Of a DNA stretch of 64,000 nucleotides, positions 1 through 9,112 are shown piece after piece. The stretch is from Cercophora sp. LCS_1 (Eukaryota; Ascomycota; Sordariomycetes; Sordariales; Lasiosphaeriaceae), in the NCBI GenBank assembly GCA_036250225.1, contig JAPZLL010000053.1, positions 1 through 64,000 of the forward strand, given 5' to 3'. Both the position numbers and the translations under genes were made by a program. Below the pieces are notes generated by a model. It was not told the origin of the DNA and did no database searches. It worked only from the letters and a program-made list of their open reading frames with translations. Numbering within the stretch: position 1 is the first letter of the stretch; every line of letters begins with the position of its first letter.

Positions 1-214
1 TTCTGTGTGTGGCTTCCATGGTGTGGCAGCCACTGTGGGGCAGGGCCCCACAGGGGGTTCAGGTGCCACAAGTGGGCCTGTGGGCCCACTGTGGCTTAGT
101 GCTGTTAGCCACCAGTTACAGGGCACTGGTAGCTATTAATTCAACAATTTATAACTCCCTAGGCTATTTATTTTTACACATTACACCCTAATACTGATGG
201 GGGGGTATTAGGAG
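1..214. repeat. Cluster of inverted repeats
   Basis: No gene is seen. Three hairpin-forming inverted repeats are packed together: a perfect 9-bp stem with a 3-nt loop at 33-53 (CTGTGGGGC / GCCCCACAG), a longer near-perfect one at about 66-94 built on GCCAC...GTGGC, and an 8-bp stem (CCTAATAC / GTATTAGG) at about 186-212. They sit directly outside the solo LTR. They may belong to an older mobile element or to the 3' end of a neighbouring element outside the window. Confidence 0.5.
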
Positions 215-219
215 ATAAT

Positions 220-736
220 TGTTACGGCCTGCTCCAAGTGCTCCAGGGGAGGGCTTGGCAAAGACAGATCGTAAGAGCGGACAGGGTCCAATGCTCTAGG
301 TGGTGGATGCAAGGTGACTGAGTGAAGGCTAGGACAACTCTCAAGGGTGATACACTGTCAAGCAGAACGTAGACTCCAAGGTCCCTGACGATGGGTCTCA
401 CTGAGCGGTGCTCAAGAACAATGTATTGCTAGCGTGAGGATCCAAGAGTCCTCACACAGTTGTGGGCACAACCATCGTATCTATATACATGAAGTCTGGT
501 CCGGGGTTGGTCCCGAGCCTGTTGGTCCCGAGGCTCGGGTCCAACACCGCCGGGTCCATCGCGACTGGTCCGGGGTTGGTCCCGAGCCCGTTGGTCCCGA
601 GCACCGGGACCATCCCCCTCGGGTCCACCCTGATTGGTCCGTCGGGGCTCGTGGGTCCCTGCGCCCTGGGCCCCAATGATTGGTGTCTTGCTGTGGCCCG
701 TGCGTCCTCCTTGAGGTCATGACCTGGGTCGTGACA
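220..736. mobile_element. Solo LTR of an LTR retrotransposon
   Basis: The segment starts TGTTACGGCC and ends GGTCGTGACA, so it has TG...CA termini with an imperfect inverted repeat (TGTTACGGC against TGTCACGAC; both differences are transitions). It is flanked by an exact 5-bp direct repeat, ATAAT at 215-219 and ATAAT at 737-741, which is the target-site duplication expected of Ty3/gypsy- or copia-type integration. No coding sequence lies inside, so this looks like a solo LTR left by LTR-LTR recombination. The length of 517 bp is normal for fungal LTRs. A short TATA-like stretch lies at about 480-489. The superfamily cannot be told from an LTR alone. Confidence 0.72.
496..634. repeat. 69-bp tandem repeat, two copies
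   Basis: Two consecutive copies of a GC-rich unit start at 496 and 565, each opening CTGGTCCGGGGTTGGTCCCG; a decayed third start is visible near 634. The repeat lies inside the solo LTR, where such duplications are common in the U3 region. Frames through it are open on both strands, but only because the unit length is a multiple of three; I do not call them genes. Confidence 0.7.
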
Positions 737-1075
737 ATAATTTTAAAATGTGGAAATAGGTGAAAAGGTTGTTTTAAAATTGCACATCATCAAAAAGTAA
801 CATATTAACATTTTTAATATAAAATATTTTTATTAGTAGAATAGTTAAAAACAAATTATATCACCACCCTAATATTACCACATTGATTACCACAAACCCA
901 TGGGTACCCATGGGTACCCGCCAAGACTCAATGGGTACCCATGGGTAATTCCAGGCACTAATCCAGGGAACTGGGCCAAATCTGCAGGGTTGTCACACGT
1001 TCCTTGATACCCCGCCGCATATATATTTTGTTATCTAAAGACTGACTGGACAAAGTTGGACGGATCTGCAACACT
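737..1075. other. AT-rich gap with palindromic motifs
   Basis: There is no gene. Positions 737-890 are strongly AT-rich, unlike the flanks, as in decayed or RIP-affected repeat DNA. At 898-947 the self-complementary decamer ACCCATGGGT occurs repeatedly in head-to-tail pairs. Confidence 0.5.
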
Positions 1076-2374
1076 TCACTCCTTGAAGTCCCGATGCCCA
1101 TGGCCTAGTCCCTTTTCCAACTTCCTCCGCTCCCTCTCCACGCAGGCATCCAGGAACTTGACGGGTAGATGACTCAAAGCCTTCGAAGTGCCGAGAATTT
1201 CTCCTGCTTTTCTCTCATACTCATTCCTGAAAATGGACCAGAGTTGCTTGTCCACGTTGATCTCCATCAGCGGCAACGGATAATAGGGATCATTTTCAAA
1301 GAATGCGAGAACCAGCTGATTTACCAACTCTTCCTCATGCTTGAGGATGAAGGCGTCATCCATGGGGAACCTGTTGCAGAGATTGAAGTCCAGAACCCAG
1401 AGGCGAGTTGCGCGTCTCTGAAAGTTGACGCGCTGCAGAACCTCAATGTCCGAGTGTTTGGGCAGCTGCTCGAGCTGCTCCACGTCCAAGCCAATTGATT
1501 GAGTGATGTGAGTCGTATATGAAATCTCGGCATCGCTTCCTAACACAAACTCGATATCGTAGCCGTCCATGCGAGCTTGCCAGTGAATGATGGCGAGACA
1601 TCCAGCCATCACTCTTGCGTACTCCTCCACCGGAAGCCCAAGTTCAAACATCTGATCTAGGCAAAAGTTGAAGTTGCGGAGAGAAAAGTTTGGTGCGGGT
1701 GGAGCGTCGGGGCGGCGACGACGACCGAGGTAAATGCGGGCAAGACAGTCGTTGTTTAGGGGGGAAGACTTGGCCGCTTCCCGCAGTCCCTCGGGACAGA
1801 ATCTGTCGATCAAAGCATGGCGGATGACCTTGGGCAGGGGTAGAATGCGTTCTGTTATCAGGGCCACGGAGGGAAGAGGAAAGTCCGAGTTTGGTGGGAG
1901 CAATGCCTGATTTATGTCCCACCATGCTTCGTTATCCTTGCTGACGTAGGAATAGACGCGTGGGATGCGACATTCCATGTTTTTATGGAGAGAAAGAGCT
2001 CGGAAGAGTCGAAGATGCGATAGAAAGTCTTCCCAAAGCCCGTCCGAGAAATAGGGACGAGCAACCTTGACAACAAATCCACGTCCAGGCTTGGCAAAAA
2101 CTAGGCCACACTGCCCAAATCCGATTCTCTGGTACGAGATCTCAATGTCCTGCTGGGCCTGGTGAAAAACCGCGAAAGAAGACGCGGTACTGATGACTGA
2201 GCGCAAAGGGGAAAGCCGGGACAGCTCGCCAGCCGGGACCGGGAACTCAAGTGTATCGAGGAGGCGGTTGTTGTCAAGGATTGATTGCTGCATACCTTGC
2301 GACATGACAGAGTCTTCTGTCGTATCTAGTTGACGTCGCGCAGTTGCGGGCATGTTGGGAGCAGAGGAGCTCAT
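1076..2374 (-). CDS. DUF3669-domain protein, intact copy
   Basis: Intronless gene for about 432 residues; the ATG at 2374 is chosen because the open frame upstream has only a TTG. The C-terminal half matches the fungal DUF3669 family: a PNFSLRNFNFCLDQ stretch, then EYARVMAGCLAIIHWQARMD and DIEFVLG, then LWVLDFNLC. The molecular role of the family is not established. The N-terminal half has RIGFGQCGLVF followed by FVVKVA, which resemble a glycine-rich nucleotide loop and the lysine strand of kinase-like folds; with HW...D and LDFN further on, a kinase-like fold is possible (inference). A broken relative lies at 19096-19877 and shares RVGFGSCGSVW, RIMPLPRPIR and the ARAYLGRRR block. No signal peptide or membrane segment is seen. 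Confidence 0.8.
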   Translation of the reverse strand: MSSSAPNMPATARRQLDTTEDSVMSQGMQQSILDNNRLLDTLEFPVPAGELSRLSPLRSVISTASSFAVFHQAQQDIEISYQRIGFGQCGLVFAKPGRGFVVKVARPYFSDGLWEDFLSHLRLFRALSLHKNMECRIPRVYSYVSKDNEAWWDINQALLPPNSDFPLPSVALITERILPLPKVIRHALIDRFCPEGLREAAKSSPLNNDCLARIYLGRRRRPDAPPAPNFSLRNFNFCLDQMFELGLPVEEYARVMAGCLAIIHWQARMDGYDIEFVLGSDAEISYTTHITQSIGLDVEQLEQLPKHSDIEVLQRVNFQRRATRLWVLDFNLCNRFPMDDAFILKHEEELVNQLVLAFFENDPYYPLPLMEINVDKQLWSIFRNEYERKAGEILGTSKALSHLPVKFLDACVERERRKLEKGLGHGHRDFKE

Positions 2375-2773
2375 CCTGCAGGCTGCTGTGGTTGTGAAGT
2401 TGAGAGAGTTTGCTGGATGGGAAGAATTAGAAGGCAGGTGAAAGTTGTGCGTTGGTTGGAACTTGGATCGCAAATTTAAAGCTGCTAGATTTTTAATTCA
2501 GAAACTTCACGTGCCTTCTCAACAGAAGCTTGAAAACTAAGTTTGCTACTAAAGTTTAGCAGGTGCGGACCGCGAACTACAGACGCCATCATCGCCACCC
2601 CACTAAAATTGATACGCGCGCACCACCTAAAATTTCTGTAGCCCCCACCATGCACCACCCCACCAGGCATTCCATTTCGCGACACTCGAAGACTTCCACC
2701 AGGCGCCAATTCACCCACATCCGTAAGCCGTATCACCGTGATACTTCGAAATGGCTAATCTGACCAGCTCCAA

Positions 2774-3157
2774 GTGCTAGGAAAGTTCAACCGCGATCAG
2801 AATCCCTGGTGTTGTCGATCGGGGTCGCTTGCAGCAATCTGCGCAATGCCCGCAGGTGTTGGGGCACCCACGCGCGTGGAAGCCGTGCGAGGCCTCGAAA
2901 ATCCAGAGAACTGCGAATCCGGCTCCGAATCAAGCGACTACGTGGATATAGATTATTTCGAACCCCTGAATCTGACCTCTAGTGAGTCCTCCTGGGGCGG
3001 TATTGAGAGCGAGAAGGAGCAGGCTCGTTTCTCGGCCTCCCTTTTCTCCGTAGAGCAACCTCAGGATCACGAATCTTCGCATAGGGGTCCCCCTCATCCT
3101 AATATAATGAGAAATAGGCCTATGGAAGATAGGGAGTACTTACCATCCTGTTCTTAA
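2774..3157 (+). CDS. Doubtful small acidic ORF
   Basis: A 127-residue open frame that I do not recognise. The middle is acidic and serine-rich (SGSESSDYVDIDYFEPLNL), which looks more like real disordered protein than random frame. There is no domain, signal peptide or membrane segment, no clear intron and no partner gene. It could be a genuine small protein, one exon of a longer gene, or a remnant; a shorter start at the internal methionine of MPAGVGAPTR is also possible. Confidence 0.2.
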   Translation: MLGKFNRDQNPWCCRSGSLAAICAMPAGVGAPTRVEAVRGLENPENCESGSESSDYVDIDYFEPLNLTSSESSWGGIESEKEQARFSASLFSVEQPQDHESSHRGPPHPNIMRNRPMEDREYLPSCS

Positions 3158-3881
3158 GATGCCAATGGGGGTGTACGTCCTACAGTCGAAGCCTGGCATC
3201 CTCGGACTCTGGATTTACAAGGTCAGCCTGGAGGACCTCAAAAATCCGGTGCCGGCAAGGAATTCCAAACTGTAGGCTTATGGAACACGTGGAATCGTTG
3301 CAAGGTGTCAGATTACCTACGCCAAGGCGTACCCCTGACTGTGGCGCGGCTTCACGTCAGGGGGTGCGCGCGCCTCAAGAGCAAAGATTTCCAGAGCAAT
3401 CTGGAGAACCAGAGATTGGAAACACACAGAAAAATACAGTCAGTTGAACCAATCCTACCGTGCAAGTGACCAATCCAACACAAGGCAATAGGCGCCGTGC
3501 CTGACGTTTTCTGCCAGTAGCAGCCAATAACTTGCAAGGTGTAGATTGATTGGTCACCTGTACTACTCCCCTTATTAGTGGGCTTGTGTGAGCTTGGCGC
3601 GCATTTCCACGCAATCCCATTCGTTGGATTGGAAGGCGTGACTGCTCAATCGAAGCGACGGATGCATCGCCGCGCATCACCTATCATGTACTGGTATACT
3701 CTGGGGCATCCCATTAGTGCTGGTATATTATATACCATCTGTCAGAAACACTGCACACTGGAATTCTGTGGAATTGATGGGGTTGCAACTGCTTGATTGA
3801 ATTGCTTGTTGACTCTCTGGCAGAGCCAGAGAGCTTATATGCTTGCACGTTGTACTCAGCTGAACTGGCACAGCCACTTCA

Positions 3882-3952
3882 GCTCCGATCAGCTATATCA
3901 GCCCCGTACAGCTCCGTTCAGCTCCGCTCAGCTCCGCTCAGCTCCGCTCAGC
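3882..3952. repeat. 10-bp tandem repeat (CAGCTCCGCT)
   Basis: Four consecutive units of CAGCTCCGYT run from 3909 to 3948, with degenerate CAGCT units just before them. The array lies in non-coding DNA about 150 bp beyond the 3' end of the HET gene that reads towards it. Confidence 0.75.
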
Positions 3953-4100
3953 CGTATTCCACCACACTCCGGCCGGTGGTGTTCTGGGCGGAGCCCAGAA
4001 CCCCCTCCTTTCTGACACCATCCAATTAGAGCTGGAGCACCATGTACTATCCCAATAGAGCTGGGATATTCTGTAACATTCCAATTTTCGAGCTAGGATA

Positions 4101-5492
4101 TCATGTACCATCACTGAGGACGTAAATCTCAGGTGTTTTGCCCCTTTGGTCGAGAACGAGCAACAAATCTGGTACCCAACGCCCGTACGAATAAATCCTG
4201 AGCTTGACGGCAAAAATCTGCTCGGCCGACCCGGGCGGGAAAAACATTCGATTGGACGCGTCCCAATGGCTGGTCGGCGTAACGTCACTGACTCGGAAGT
4301 TGCTGTTCGTCGGGAAGAAAAAGAACTTATTTGCCGGCGTTGGGTACCACTTGAACATCTCTACCTCTGCAGCCTCGGTGGCAATATAAAAGGTGCGCAT
4401 CATCCAATGCGTGTCGTCTCGAGTTAAATCGTACATGATGGCCCGGGTAGAAGTGGCCCGCCCCTCGCGGACATACAGATCGGGCCCAATTTTCCGTAGG
4501 AAAATGCAAACGTTATGGAATTGGTCGTTTACACTATCCAAAGTTTTCCATTCTCTGCCCACAACGAGTTGTGGTGGTCGGAGGTCTGAGACCAGGAGGC
4601 AACTTGTTATCCGAAGGCCTTTGTTCGTCATCGAGAACTCCGGGTCGAGGAACGTGCGGTTGTGCGGACTCATCCTGGCACTTTGGTTAAAATTCGCGGG
4701 AGAGGCTGCAAAGAGGTCGATGTACCAAGACGCGTCTGGGGCTTCTCCGCCTTTTGACCCGTGAGTCCAGTGAAAGATGGTGAGGTCGTTTGTTTGCTTC
4801 ATGATTTCTTCCTGGAGACGACGAAAGGCGGCTTGGCCCTCACCGTAGATCAGCGGCATGTTGATTCCGAAAATGCCGAGTAGCGAGTAAGCCGCATCTT
4901 CGACTCGCGTGGTTTTGCGGCTGGCGGCCCAAGCCATTTTCCGTGCAACTGGGGCGTTGCGCAGCGGTTGTTGGTCGAAGAGGTAACGTCGCTGGATTTG
5001 TGTGATTGATAGAAGCTCAGCTGTGAAATCGTCTTTGGACCCCCGGAATGTCCAGCTCTGGTCGAAAAACCAGAGCTGTCTCGGCGCGAGCAGCTCCTGG
5101 AGAGTCCAGCCGCGAGTGAACCAGCGACAGGACGCCAGTTTCTTGGCGGGGTCGTCTGTGGGAAGCAGATCCGAGAGGTAGACCAAACATACGGCAGATT
5201 GCTGATACCATTTGAACATGGAGTTGATGCTTTCTGTCAGTTCGGCGCTGGACAGTTTGTCGATGCAGCATGTGTCGACCCAGCAGTGGGTAAAGCTGGC
5301 TTCGCGGGCGAGGCGACATGTCTGGACGATCTTCGTGTAACCCTTTTTCTGCAGATGAGGCCCGGCCGGTTGGATGAACTCTTGATATAGCACTTCTTCA
5401 TCTTCCCAAGTGTGTGATAAGATGGCGTACGGCGGCGCACTTGCGTCGAGGTACTCCTCAAGTCGAAGAGTTCCGGTGTTGATGAGCTTCAT
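4101..5492 (-). CDS. HET-domain protein (HET-D/E-type N-terminus)
   Basis: Intronless gene for 463 residues starting at the ATG at 5492. The N-terminus MKLINTGTLRLEEY and YAILSHTWEDEEV (22-34), WVDTCCID (71-78), CRWFTRGWTLQELLAP (about 122-136) and the later AAYSLLGIFGINMPLIYGEG (about 203-222) are the signature of the HET domain as found at the N-terminus of HET-D/HET-E-like proteins. HET domains trigger programmed cell death in vegetative incompatibility. Here there is no NACHT or WD40 part: after the HET domain about 230 residues of unassigned sequence follow and the protein ends, so this is a stand-alone HET protein rather than a STAND receptor. It is probably cytoplasmic. Its start lies about 530 bp from the end of a membrane-protein gene on the same strand. 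Confidence 0.9.
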   Translation of the reverse strand: MKLINTGTLRLEEYLDASAPPYAILSHTWEDEEVLYQEFIQPAGPHLQKKGYTKIVQTCRLAREASFTHCWVDTCCIDKLSSAELTESINSMFKWYQQSAVCLVYLSDLLPTDDPAKKLASCRWFTRGWTLQELLAPRQLWFFDQSWTFRGSKDDFTAELLSITQIQRRYLFDQQPLRNAPVARKMAWAASRKTTRVEDAAYSLLGIFGINMPLIYGEGQAAFRRLQEEIMKQTNDLTIFHWTHGSKGGEAPDASWYIDLFAASPANFNQSARMSPHNRTFLDPEFSMTNKGLRITSCLLVSDLRPPQLVVGREWKTLDSVNDQFHNVCIFLRKIGPDLYVREGRATSTRAIMYDLTRDDTHWMMRTFYIATEAAEVEMFKWYPTPANKFFFFPTNSNFRVSDVTPTSHWDASNRMFFPPGSAEQIFAVKLRIYSYGRWVPDLLLVLDQRGKTPEIYVLSDGT

Positions 5493-6025
5493 GCTGAAGA
5501 CTTTGATGGGTCGGTGCAGGGTCAGCGGTCTTCAGATGTGCGCGAGATTTCATTTTATGCGGGGAAGGAACTGTCACGTGTGCCCCGGCCCATCTGCATT
5601 GGTTAGGATTCGGAACAATGACTTGCGCTGCTGCCTTGGGTGGTTCCTTCCTAACCGCTACCGGCCAATCAGGAGTTGCATGTCTCAGGAAGTGAAGCAG
5701 GGACCAAAGACTCAATCCGCCCTTCAAGCATCCACGTCCTCCCTCTTGACAAAGCCCTCTGTAAGCCACTCCCTCTTTTACTTCCTCCAATCTTCTCCCC
5801 GCCGTCCCAGCGGCCCTCACCCCCATTTCATCAATCCCTTTATCGCCCCAAAACAACGGATCCGCCCACTCATCCACAACCTCCCCCAACCCCTGAACGT
5901 CTCCATACAGCGCAGGTTGTGCACCCCTCGGCCCAACTCTCACCAAAATCTCACCCACACCTGCAACCCCCAGAAAGATAACCGCAACCGTAACCAACGG
6001 AAAAACAGTCATAAACACCCGTCCA
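5493..6025. other. HET upstream region, possibly containing a missed exon
   Basis: Promoter side of the HET gene. A minus-strand frame continues from the membrane-protein gene into 5700-6025 and encodes a hydrophobic stretch VFMTVFPLVTVAVIFLGVAG near 5960-6015, so part of this gap may be the last exon of that gene. The rest is CT-rich and shows nothing else. Confidence 0.35.
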
Positions 6026-6883
6026 TTACACGAAAACCCATACCCAAAAAACCCACGGCACAGCCGCCCTACAAACAAACAACGCCGCCGAAGGCCAATG
6101 CCGCACCTGCTCAAGCACCATGCCTCCCTTGACCGCCATCCTCGTACCACGTTTCGAAGACGCCCTTCGCCAAATGGTTTCATCCCGCGACAGTCCAAAG
6201 AGAAACGGAAGCACAGCGAGACATTGAATAAGTAAACCAATCCATTCGAGACGGACTGGTCCTGCACCGTCGCCGTTGTATTTCAGTTGCACGAGGCCAA
6301 AGAGTTTGGAGATGGAGGTGAAGGTTTTGGTGGAGTCGAGTTCCGCAAAGGAGAGGGTGTGTTGGAGTTGGGAGGAGAGGAGGATCACGGCGACTGCGAG
6401 GAGGAGGTAGATTGTCGAGGTTTCCCAGAGGAAGAGGGTGAGAGGGCGGGTGAGGGATGGGAGAAGGGTGCGGAGGGAGGGTTGGGCGGTGCGTGGGTGG
6501 GATGGTTGCGTGTTTGAGCTGGAGTGGGATGAGGATGGAGGTGATGTGGATTTGGATCGGAGGAGAGAGCATGCCTTTGCTGTGGCGAGCGGGTTGGAGC
6601 TCCATGTGCTAATGATGTGGTGTGTAGAGTCGTAAAGGAGACACCAGGTACAGACGATGCTTTGAAGGAGGAAACCGGTGCCCAGCGCGAGGAGACACCA
6701 TGCGTTGAAACTGATGCCGTGGCGGTCTGGTCCGATGTCGCCGTTGTAGTTGACGGAGTTTGCTTTGGGGTCGTCAATGTCCGGCTGTGCCCGGTTGGTT
6801 AGTGCGACAAGAAGTGTCTGTGCAGGGAGGTGTTGCTCAAGCGCTTGACTGTGCTGTTGCTTTCTGACAGCAACGGGGGTCAT
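6026..6883 (-). CDS. Putative multi-pass membrane protein
   Basis: An open frame of about 285 residues from the ATG at 6883; I do not recognise a family. Hydrophobic segments are evident: WCLLALGTGFLLQSIVCTWCLL, TIYLLLAVAVILLSSQL, WIGLLIQCLAVLPFLFGL, and a last one ending at the stop, FVCRAAVPWVFWVWVFV. Between the first two lies a serine/threonine/proline-rich stretch. The stop at 6026 cuts into the last hydrophobic segment, and another frame resumes with a further hydrophobic segment directly after it, so an intron (for example a GTATGG donor near 6041) or a frameshift probably joins the two. The 3' end given here is therefore provisional. The arrangement would suit a fungal integral membrane protein of unknown function. 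Confidence 0.55.
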   Translation of the reverse strand: MTPVAVRKQQHSQALEQHLPAQTLLVALTNRAQPDIDDPKANSVNYNGDIGPDRHGISFNAWCLLALGTGFLLQSIVCTWCLLYDSTHHIISTWSSNPLATAKACSLLRSKSTSPPSSSHSSSNTQPSHPRTAQPSLRTLLPSLTRPLTLFLWETSTIYLLLAVAVILLSSQLQHTLSFAELDSTKTFTSISKLFGLVQLKYNGDGAGPVRLEWIGLLIQCLAVLPFLFGLSRDETIWRRASSKRGTRMAVKGGMVLEQVRHWPSAALFVCRAAVPWVFWVWVFV

Positions 6884-7211
6884 GATGAGCTCTGAAGCGG
6901 GGATATGACGGTGCCACAGGGTTGGCACATTGGTTGGTACACTGAAAACTGGGTAGAATGGGTAGAGTGAATGAAAAATCGTTGTTTTGGCTGGTTACCG
7001 TCTTTTTCACCCTATATTGGTTTGTACTGTTGGAACGCGTGTGGGTACCTAGTAAACCCCTTTGTAGGATCAAATCAAAGTCGAAATGCCGTCGTTTCGA
7101 TAGCACTGATAAGCATTTGATGCACACGATAGAGAACAAAACTCCATCTAATTAGTACTATGAAATATCACTTTGAGTTGTGTGACCTCAGCAGTCCGTA
7201 GTCCCCCTCTC
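6884..7211. other. Intergenic gap
   Basis: About 330 bp upstream of the membrane-protein gene and downstream of the 2EXR-type gene. I see no gene, RNA or repeat here. Confidence 0.5.
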
Positions 7212-8198
7212 TTAGACACCGTACTTGTCCTCCACCAGTCTCCAATCCGTCGGATCGTTGCGGTATATTCCTGTGACCATCTGCTCCACATGTGCCTGCA
7301 TCTGCTTCACGAGCTGGTCCCTCAAGTCCACAAACCCCGCATAGTCTGCCTTCTCGGTGGCAACAAGCGCGCTTCGGAGGTAGGACTTGCAAACCTTCAT
7401 ATCCTTGACATACCTTTCGAGAGTTGTGTACATTGCTGGCAAGGGATCCACGGGGTCCGTACTCTGCCACTCCTGGATCAAGACCTCGGCACAGTCGGAA
7501 GAAATGCCCTTGAAGGTGGCATTCTTGACGTTGCGCAAGCGTCCCAGCCATATTTCAAGAAATCTGTCCACCTCTGTGGCATCCCCTGTGTCATAATACC
7601 CCATTGCGTGCGGGTCCCAGCTCCGGTCCCAATTGCCTCGGTTGTCCAACGACACCGCTAGGTGTTCAATCTCGGCAGAGTCGTTCAACAGATCGTAGGC
7701 ACGGCGTATGCCGGATCGAATCAGGTTGATGTCGTAATGTTCTGTAAACTCGATGTCGAGTGAGAATCGTTTTGCGCACCGTCTCCCATACCCCTGAATA
7801 CTCCTCCCAGGACGGGAGGTCTGCCAGCCATATGTGACAGCTGGCTCAAGTTGCCAGGCGTATTTCATACTATTGTCATGCCGCGCATATCCAGGCCCAC
7901 CCGTGTTCTTGATCGTGATTCTCCAGGTACCGGTGCCCCATAGGATAGGCGCCCCCTCGATGAAGACTTCATGGCACGTTCGAAGAAATTGGCCGCTTCG
8001 GTGGTGCCTCTGGCTATCGTAGTCTATGATAGCACCGTCGAGATCGAACAAAAGGTGGTAGATGCGATTTCGAATCTCGGGCGGAAAGCGGAGAAACGAC
8101 GGCCCGCCATCCTGGGGCTGGCCCGCGCCTGCGTCTCCGACTCTAGCAGCGCTGAGGATGACCCGAAAGTGTTTTGAAGCCATCAAAGAGCCGGCCAT
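7212..8198 (-). CDS. 2EXR/F-box-like fungal protein
   Basis: Intronless gene for 328 residues from the ATG at 8198. Near residue 34 it has FLRFPPEIRNRIYHLLFDL, the L-P-x-E-I-R-N-x-I-Y signature of the large fungal 2EXR/F-box-like families, followed by FLRTCHEVFIEGAPILWGTG, which matches the usual 'L.TC..I..EA..ILY' continuation. Members are lineage-expanded and mostly uncharacterised; an F-box-like role in ubiquitin ligase recruitment is often supposed but not shown. No signal peptide or membrane segment. A second, more divergent member is at 23239-24039. Confidence 0.8.
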   Translation of the reverse strand: MAGSLMASKHFRVILSAARVGDAGAGQPQDGGPSFLRFPPEIRNRIYHLLFDLDGAIIDYDSQRHHRSGQFLRTCHEVFIEGAPILWGTGTWRITIKNTGGPGYARHDNSMKYAWQLEPAVTYGWQTSRPGRSIQGYGRRCAKRFSLDIEFTEHYDINLIRSGIRRAYDLLNDSAEIEHLAVSLDNRGNWDRSWDPHAMGYYDTGDATEVDRFLEIWLGRLRNVKNATFKGISSDCAEVLIQEWQSTDPVDPLPAMYTTLERYVKDMKVCKSYLRSALVATEKADYAGFVDLRDQLVKQMQAHVEQMVTGIYRNDPTDWRLVEDKYGV

Positions 8199-9112
8199 GG
8201 TTTGCCGAAGGTGTCAGCCTGCGGAAAAGTAAAGTGATGATGTGCAATGGGGGTGCGGAAGGATGGATGACAACCCGGACGGACCCCCGGGATTGCCGAC
8301 TTGCTGGCGAGAAAGCCATGACGCGCGTGGAATGGAAGGCGGCGCCTGGAGATCTTGTCGAGGTCCACCTGCGAACCCAAAAATCACTCGTCGACCAAGC
8401 TCAATCGTTGCTGCCCAGAATTTCCTTTCCCAGCAACATCCAGTGCTGATGGATGCATTCTGAAATTCCCCGAAACAACGACCGGCTTGCGAGATATGAT
8501 TTCGGTTTTGGGGCCAGATACTCTTTTGAAGATGGAATTGGACTCAATCGTTTCATATTATGTATTGTGCAGGAGCGCCTTTGTGGAGCCGGCTTGACTC
8601 CTTCAAACCTAGGACCATGACGCGATTCAAGCGCTCCTTCCTGGCCGCCCGCCTCACCTAAACTAGCGCTTAGAGCCAAGCCGTGGGCCGCGCGGGTGCC
8701 AGCTCCTCGATATTTCGGAAGTGGAGGTTGATGGCGCCTGCAGGATCCGAGTGGGTTCCATTACGTTTTGCGGCTTGAGTTTGTGCTTCTCATTCCGCTT
8801 CCGCCGCGTGTCATCAAGAAAACCAAGAAGACCAAGGCTGGTGCCGGGACGGCGTTGCTCCGGCTAATACCGCACCATCTATGGTTCTCCGCGCCGAGAG
8901 CTCTGCTACCGTATCGGAGGCTGCGTTGGTTACGCACTAATAGCGTGAAACACATGCGGCTCTTGGTACAACATCCACTGGCATGGCAGGCGTGCCGTCT
9001 AAGCCGGCGAGCCGCCTGCCCACAAAACAAGACGAGACCCGTCACGAAGAATTTCCCCCCCCCCAAAAAAAGGTTCTCTTTGGGATGACTACCAGAATCA
9101 TTCCTCGATGTC
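8199..9112. other. Intergenic region
   Basis: About 900 bp between the divergent 2EXR-type gene and SET-domain gene, so it must hold both promoters. A short C-rich then A-rich tract (9054-9070) precedes the SET gene start by about 45 bp. No gene is supported. Confidence 0.5.

Larger units (their letters stand above)
2375..4100. other. Intergenic region between DUF3669 and HET genes
   Basis: About 1.7 kb without a convincing gene apart from one doubtful small ORF (2774-3157). It contains a 9-bp hairpin at about 3812-3832 (CTCTCTGGC / GCCAGAGAG), a small palindrome around the TATATTATATA at 3725, and a 10-bp tandem repeat at 3882-3952. Most of it resembles decayed DNA or promoter sequence. Confidence 0.4.

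Noticed and set aside
5458..6267. 269-residue minus-strand frame overlapping the HET start
   Set aside because: It overlaps the HET gene start and most of it has no coding character; only a short hydrophobic piece may belong to the membrane-protein gene.
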